Shown here in pieces: positions 59,336 to 64,000 of a DNA stretch of 64,000 nt. The stretch comes from Bolinopsis microptera. Taxonomy: Eukaryota > Ctenophora > Tentaculata > Lobata > Bolinopsidae. The notes below the pieces were generated by a model that saw only the letters and a list, made by a program, of their open reading frames with translations, did not search any database and was not told where the DNA came from. Made by a program: the position numbers and the translations under genes. The DNA lies in NCBI RefSeq assembly GCF_026151205.1, contig NC_087075.1, positions 8,855,303 through 8,919,302 on the forward strand. The letters are read 5' to 3'. Position 1 is the first letter of the stretch, and each line of letters opens with the position of its first letter.

Positions 59336-60600
59336 CTGAAATCAGATCCGTTGTGAACGACACATTCTATCGGAAAGTTACGTATCGCTGTGACCTAATA
59401 TTCCAGAAATTACTTTGAACTTTCAGCCCATGCGTTAAGGCGCTAAGCTAGATAAAATTCGTTGCGCGCGCGGACAGATTGTTGACCGAGTTGTGCTTTG
59501 CATAGATTTAAGTGCTGAAAAGGAGGGAAAATTGTCAGCACTACGGACGCGCGCCAAATAAGACTGGAAGTAGGTGAAACCTGACCTAACCGGTAGCAAA
59601 AAGTTTTGGCGGGGCCGTGCACTCCACTCGCCCAGTACACAATTAAAATTTATCCGGACTTAACAAGATTTATGCTTTTACTGAGTACACTAATCCTAGA
59701 TATAATTCTAGATTCCAACTTAAGTGGCACTTAAATTACAAAATTTAAATAACAGAATGTTAACAAATCGATCTCCGTATGATTAAATATGACATCACTA
59801 CGCTTTCGATCCGTCACTTTGGGATACACCAGATGTGCAGTTAGAAGTGTCAGATGTATTAAATTAACTAGAAATGGCATTAAAAACACGGGGTCTTTAC
59901 TCTTTAATAGTGTTACACCATTGTGTTGGGTAACAGTACATTTTAGATGAAAGAGTAACAGTATTTATTTTGAGGGGCGTTACATATATCTCTTTACAAT
60001 AACGTCATGGTTACAAGTTACAGTTCAGAAACCATTCTCAACGCCAAGCTTCTTATATCATATGGCAGTGTAAAGTTTAAACTGTTTTTTGAGGCAATAT
60101 CTCGGTTTGTAGACAACGTGTATCTAGACAGTATATTTGACTGTCACGCCTCATGTGATATAGGTGGCGGGGAGGGAACCGTATTTGTTTTGACACGTGA
60201 CGATGAGCCTAAGTTTCGATTGGTCAATGCTTGGAAGATGTTAATCGCTGTAACGTGTTAGAAGTTTTATGGTTCAACTTTCCACCAAAATCCAGATCCA
60301 TGGTTACTTAAGGTCCTGTGTAATAAAGAGCACCTTAATTTGTATACAAGATTGTAATTACTAGGATTCATTAAGTTACACAGATAGTGCATATAATACC
60401 ATTTCTTATTTCCCAGAGTCAGGTTAATATAAAAAGTCCTCGAGTTCGAACTTGTCTGACGATACGGAAGATAAAATAGTGATTGGTGATAGATAGAAAT
60501 ACAAAGCCAGGCTGAGAGTCTCTACTAGATGGAAGCTAACCGTGGAAGAGATAATTGACGATTATTCTTCATTTGTACTGTTAAGTTCATTCTCTGTACA
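59336..60600. other. Region between the Caprin exons and the next gene
   Basis: I see no supported exon. The missing first exons of Caprin could lie here or across the next gene, on the minus strand. An 84-codon frame at 60,007-60,261 (+) shows no family. Confidence 0.35.
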
Positions 60601-63600
60601 ATGTCACGTCATCTCATACGGGAAGAAATTTTGGAATTTGATTTAAATCAGGATATTTTGCAGGTAAGTTTACATCACTCCCCTCGCTAGCCGTACCACC
60701 CTTAAACCAGGGTATTTCTCATTCTACCCAACAAAATATTGCCATTTTATCTAACTGGTGGCACACAGGTTTGTTGAATGATCGGACTGTTATCTCACTA
60801 ATCATCCTCTCCCGACTTGGTGACTATGTTAGCTACTATCACGTGACTATGCTGATACTATCACGTGACTATGAGACTGTTTCTCCACATCATGATAGTA
60901 ACCCAAATCAACGATAGAGTAGAATCGATTGATTTGAACGGAATACCGCATCAAAATGGACCAGAGTGGTTTATTTCTGTAAAATACGATGTACTATTTT
61001 GTTTTCCGTTAGTACATTCATAGCACGTAGAATTCTCGTCACATGTTCCTAGTCTTTCCTTTTAATTTTATTGTAACCTGTTCCCCTGTCCAAGAAGACA
61101 ATAATCTTCTTGAAGGAGTGAAACTCATGATGGTAACACAGCTTGTAATATCAAAGCTAGACTACTGTAATTCTCTTTACATGAACCTACCAAAGACACG
61201 ACTAAACAAGCTAAGATCAACCCTTAATGGTGCCATACGGTTCATCTACAATATCAAAGACCGATCAGAAGACCAACTTCCCTACTACAAGAGAGCACAT
61301 ATCCTCCCTCTTGACCAAAGGATTTTCTTTAAAGTCTGCCTCCTAACTTGTAAGGCTGTGCATGGAATTGGGGGGGGGGAGGGGGGGGGGGGCAACCATA
61401 TTAAAGTATATTAAAATGTAGGATTTTCCCCGATTTTGACCCGGGGATATACTTTAATATACTTTAATATACCTACAATATACTTTTATATATCTCTATC
61501 TCCTTGGAGGCCTACATCAAAAATTGTTGCCCAAAATAAGCTTGAAATGCAATTCTTAATCGATTCCAAAAAGTTCTTGAAAAAAATATTGAAAACTGAA
61601 TAAACTGATGGAGTTATTTCAATTTTAATGAAGTCATTTTGGCTAGTATTCCTAACCGAGATATTATACAGTGCAATTTTCCCAATTTTGTTCATGGAGG
61701 TCTTTTTACTTAGTATCCACTATATTCAACAAACACTGAGTTATATCTTTCACATAGAGTTAGTCTCATTAAAAAATATTGAAATTTTATCGAATTTGGG
61801 CAAAAGCGAATTTGGGCAAAAGCGTATGCCCAAATATGGGCATAATTTATAAAGCTCATAGCTCAGCCAATTTTTGACCAATCTGGATGGAAATTCATGT
61901 ACTAGTCCTAAAACAGACTTATCTTGCGAATCTGAGTGAAAAATATAGTTCATCATGTAAATCTTAACGAAGAATATAAATCTTCTAATTGTAGGTATAT
62001 TAAAGTATATTAAAATGTAGGATTTTTTCCGATTTTGACCCGGGGATATACTTTAATATACTTTAATATGGTTGCCCCCCCCCCCCCCCCCCCCGGAATT
62101 TCACCGGCCTACATACAGAATCTTGTTGTGATTGAAAACCCATTAACAGCTAGTACAAGATCTAAAGTAGAAGGAGATTGCTATAGGCTTAAGACTCCTC
62201 AAACTACAAATAGTAGGATTGATCAACGTCGTTTCACCAACTACGCACCAACTGCATGGAACTCACTTCCCTGGGAGATACGATCACTACGCAATTAAAT
62301 AAATGTAGACAGTTTCAAAGGTAGCCTTAAACATTATTTATACTTTTATATGACCGTATTTGATAAGTGCTGTTGTTTTTGTACTTATGATTTGTTGGTG
62401 GGTGTATCTTTATTTATTAGTGCAGTGTGTAATAATATATCAATAAACCTTCCTATGATTCCTATATGATACTTTTGAAGTATTTTCTGGTGGTTTATTG
62501 TTAATCGTAGTGTGGTATATATCAATAAATCTTCCTATGATTACTATATGTTATAATTAAAGTTTTAATTTTTTCTGATTAGATTTGTTTTTGAGATGAT
62601 TTAATTGTTTGTTGCTGGATATTTTCACCTCACCCTTTAGAACCGCTCTGATATGGTTAGTACCTGACACTTGTGTCAGTTGCTAACCATATGGGCGGTA
62701 TACAAGCACATTATTTCATTTCATTTCATTTCAACCTGTTCCCCTGTCTAAGAAGACAATAATCCCTGAGGTTTGGATAAACTGTAGGTTATAAGAGTGG
62801 TCACCTGTAGACATGAGTTCGGCTGCAACTCAGCTATCAGTTTGCACTTTGCAGCTGGGTTAACACAATGAATGATGGAGCAACTAACAATAGATAACAG
62901 GATACTTTCCTGAGTCCTACAGTTACTGAATAGTCCAGGGAGACTATGGAAACTGCAACCAGGTGGAAGGTACTCTTCTTAACCTGTCGGAATACTACAC
63001 CACATTGCCAATAATACCATGGTAACATGTCGGGATGAGATGGGCAAACTACACCACAACCGTGTACCTCAGTGGTGTAGAAATAGGGTCAGTAGGTTCT
63101 AGAGGAGATGTTTGGACTGGAGGGAAGATCTGCTCAGAGAAGATCTGCTCAGGTAAGATCTGCTTAGGGAAGATCTGCTCAGAGAAGATCTCCTTAGGGA
63201 AGATCTGCTCAGGGAAGATCTGCTCAGGGAAGATCTGCTCAGGGAAGATCTGCTCAGGGAAGATCTGCTCAGGGAAGATCTGCTCAGGGAAGATCTGCTC
63301 AGGGAAGATCTGCTCAGGGAAGATCAGCTCAGGGAAGATCTGGTTGGGGAACAAGGCAGGTGATAAAACAAAGTATAACCTCTTTGAGGGGATCTCTATA
63401 AGATGAATATTTATAACTGAACCAGTCCGAGTTATGTCGTTACAGCCGGTGATATGCGTTTCTCAAGAGAAGTTTAACTCTGTTATACTGTTAGAGCAGT
63501 ATTCCAATTAGATAACTAAGTTTGGGGCGCCTATTGTATTTTACCTAGTGCAACTGTGTAAGACTTCTGTCCCTCAATTTCTTAATTCTCCTCTAGTTCT

Positions 63601-63678
63601 CACAACTAAATGTTCGACAAAGGCAAGCAGAAACAATAGCGTTTGCCAACAAATCTTTTAAGTTTGTTAAGGCCAGAG
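60601..63678 (+). CDS. Unidentified gene, exons 1 and 2 (partial)
   Basis: Exon 1 (60,601-60,663) starts ATG and encodes MSRHLIREEILEFDLNQDIL with one more residue, then a strong donor CAG/gtaagt. Exon 2 begins at 63,597 after a pyrimidine-rich acceptor TCCTCTAG. It is in phase and encodes FSQLNVRQRQAETIAFANKS and then FKFVKAR. It then enters a run of 14 G (63,678-63,691), so the exon is either interrupted by a G-tract element or ends at the GTAAGG just after the run. The charged, helical start matches no family I can name. The intron holds an L2-like LINE and a tandem repeat. Confidence 0.5.
61075..61106 (+). repeat. Target-site duplication, left copy
   Basis: AACCTGTTCCCCTGTC(C)AAG... is 32 bp long and recurs with one mismatch at 62,733-62,764. 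It marks the LINE insertion between them. Confidence 0.9.
61107..62732 (+). mobile_element. L2-like LINE, 5'-truncated, with 32-bp target duplication
   Basis: Only the end of ORF2 and the 3' UTR remain. ORF2 reads LVISKLDYCNSLYMNLPKTR to LTCKAVHGI at about 61,369. It resumes after the inserted element as SPAYIQNLVVIENPLTASTR and ends with NYAPTAWNSLPWEIRSLRN (stop 62,296-62,298). The tail is (ATTTC)n before the right duplication. Leaving out the 725-bp insertion plus one GGAATT restores the frame exactly. Confidence 0.9.
61370..62094. mobile_element. G-tract-terminated element with 6-bp duplication GGAATT
   Basis: The left end is a G run (10 G, one A, 12 G) followed by CAACCATATTAAAGTATATT. 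The right end is the complement, with 20 C. GGAATT flanks both ends (61,364-61,369; 62,095-62,100). Each arm of about 100 bp is itself a hairpin: ATATTAAAGTATATTAAA near the end pairs with ATACTTTAATATACTTTAAT further in, around a CCCGGGG-like core. The remaining 500 bp or so in the centre are AT-rich with no recognised protein. The insertion lies inside the coding part of an L2-like LINE. Confidence 0.88.
62733..62764 (+). repeat. Target-site duplication, right copy
   Basis: This is the right copy of the 32-bp duplication at 61,075-61,106, directly after the (ATTTC)n tail of the LINE. It has one substitution (T for C). Confidence 0.9.
63121..63352. repeat. 15-bp tandem repeat, about 15 copies
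   Basis: The unit is AGGGAAGATCTGCTC with small changes in a few copies (TCAGAGAAG, TCCTTAGG, TCAGCTC). The length divides by three, so both strands stay open: KICSG pentapeptides on plus and EQIFP on minus. It lies in the intron between exons 1 and 2 of the unidentified gene. Confidence 0.92.
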
Positions 63679-64000
63679 GGGGGGGGGGGGGTAAGGGGTC
63701 AAAAAATTCTACCAAAATATTATTTTCTAAATCGATTTAATTTTTGATGACAAAAACATTGCTGCTATTCACATATTTGTAGCTGATTAACTTTATTTTA
63801 TAATTGAGGTTAACCGATTTTCAAAAAATTGACTATACAACATTGAGGTTAACAAAATTGAGGTTAGGGGGGGGGGGGGGGGGGGGTGTAACCCAAAAAA
63901 ACCCAAAAAAACCCAATCCCAGTATGACCTTTTTCAGGGTAGGAGTTGGGTTTTTTTGGGTTTTTTACAAATTTTTCATTTGAAGGAAATAAAATCATGT
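63678..64000 (+). mobile_element. One or two further G-tract element ends, cut by the window edge
   Basis: A run of 14 G at 63,678-63,691 and another of 20 G at 63,867-63,886 lie 175 bp apart. After the second come TGT and then AACCCAAAAAAACCCAAAAA, paired further on with GGGTTTTTTTGGGTTTTTTA (63,947-63,967). This is the same plan of G run, short spacer and hairpin as in the two complete elements. The right ends lie beyond the window, so duplications cannot be checked. Confidence 0.55.

Noticed and set aside
63035-63406. KICSG-repeat protein as a gene
   Set aside because: Pure product of the 15-bp tandem repeat; an EQIFP frame is equally open on the other strand.

Overview
The window is AT-rich (my estimate, around 60-65 %) nuclear DNA from an invertebrate metazoan. 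It has spliced genes with long introns and GT-AG junctions, several non-LTR retrotransposons (L2-like, CR1-like and Jockey-superfamily), a relic of a Merlin-like transposase, and many inverted-repeat elements. Two host genes are recognisable. A marine invertebrate, perhaps a cnidarian, would fit, but the sequence does not prove this.

Layout. 1-9 kb: a Jockey-superfamily LINE (+) is split by a nearly intact two-ORF LINE (-). The ORF1 of the inserted LINE combines a PHD-like finger, an AlkB-type 2OG-Fe(II) dioxygenase domain and an SGNH esterase domain. Its ORF2 opens with a second PHD finger. 9-14 kb: no gene seen, only foldbacks and repeat fragments. 14.07-27.87 kb, and possibly to 30.13 kb: a DRAM/Frag1-family membrane protein gene (+). 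Its segment for the loop between TM5 and TM6 exists as five, possibly six, alternative exons in tandem (17.7-26.5 kb), all with the same phase and most with the same W...DK ending. 30-42 kb: no convincing gene.

42-48 kb: a run of inverted-repeat elements. These are a Merlin-like derivative (42,122-42,927), an inverted pair of MITEs carrying TTAGGG-like repeats (43,299-44,609), a giant foldback with a perfect 40-bp palindrome in each arm (44,830-46,017), and a TIR-bounded element with an RT ORF bearing YSDD (46,338-48,110). 49.74-59.34 kb (-): a Caprin gene, recognised by its helical N-terminal region, an NFMHDS match to the G3BP-binding site, and an RGG-rich tail. Its largest intron holds a nest: an outer element with TA duplication (52,023-57,691), an inner element with terminal G tracts and a 6-bp duplication (53,013-57,404), and inside that a decayed L2-like LINE and a stray SAM-domain exon.

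60.6-63.7 kb (+): the first two exons of an unidentified gene. Its intron holds an L2-like LINE with a 32-bp target duplication, itself interrupted by a second G-tract element (61,370-62,094), and a 15-bp tandem repeat. Two more G tracts with the same layout lie at the right edge.

The best leads are the alternative-exon array in the DRAM-family gene, the AlkB-bearing LINE, and a group of elements with terminal G tracts, subterminal hairpins and 6-bp target duplications.
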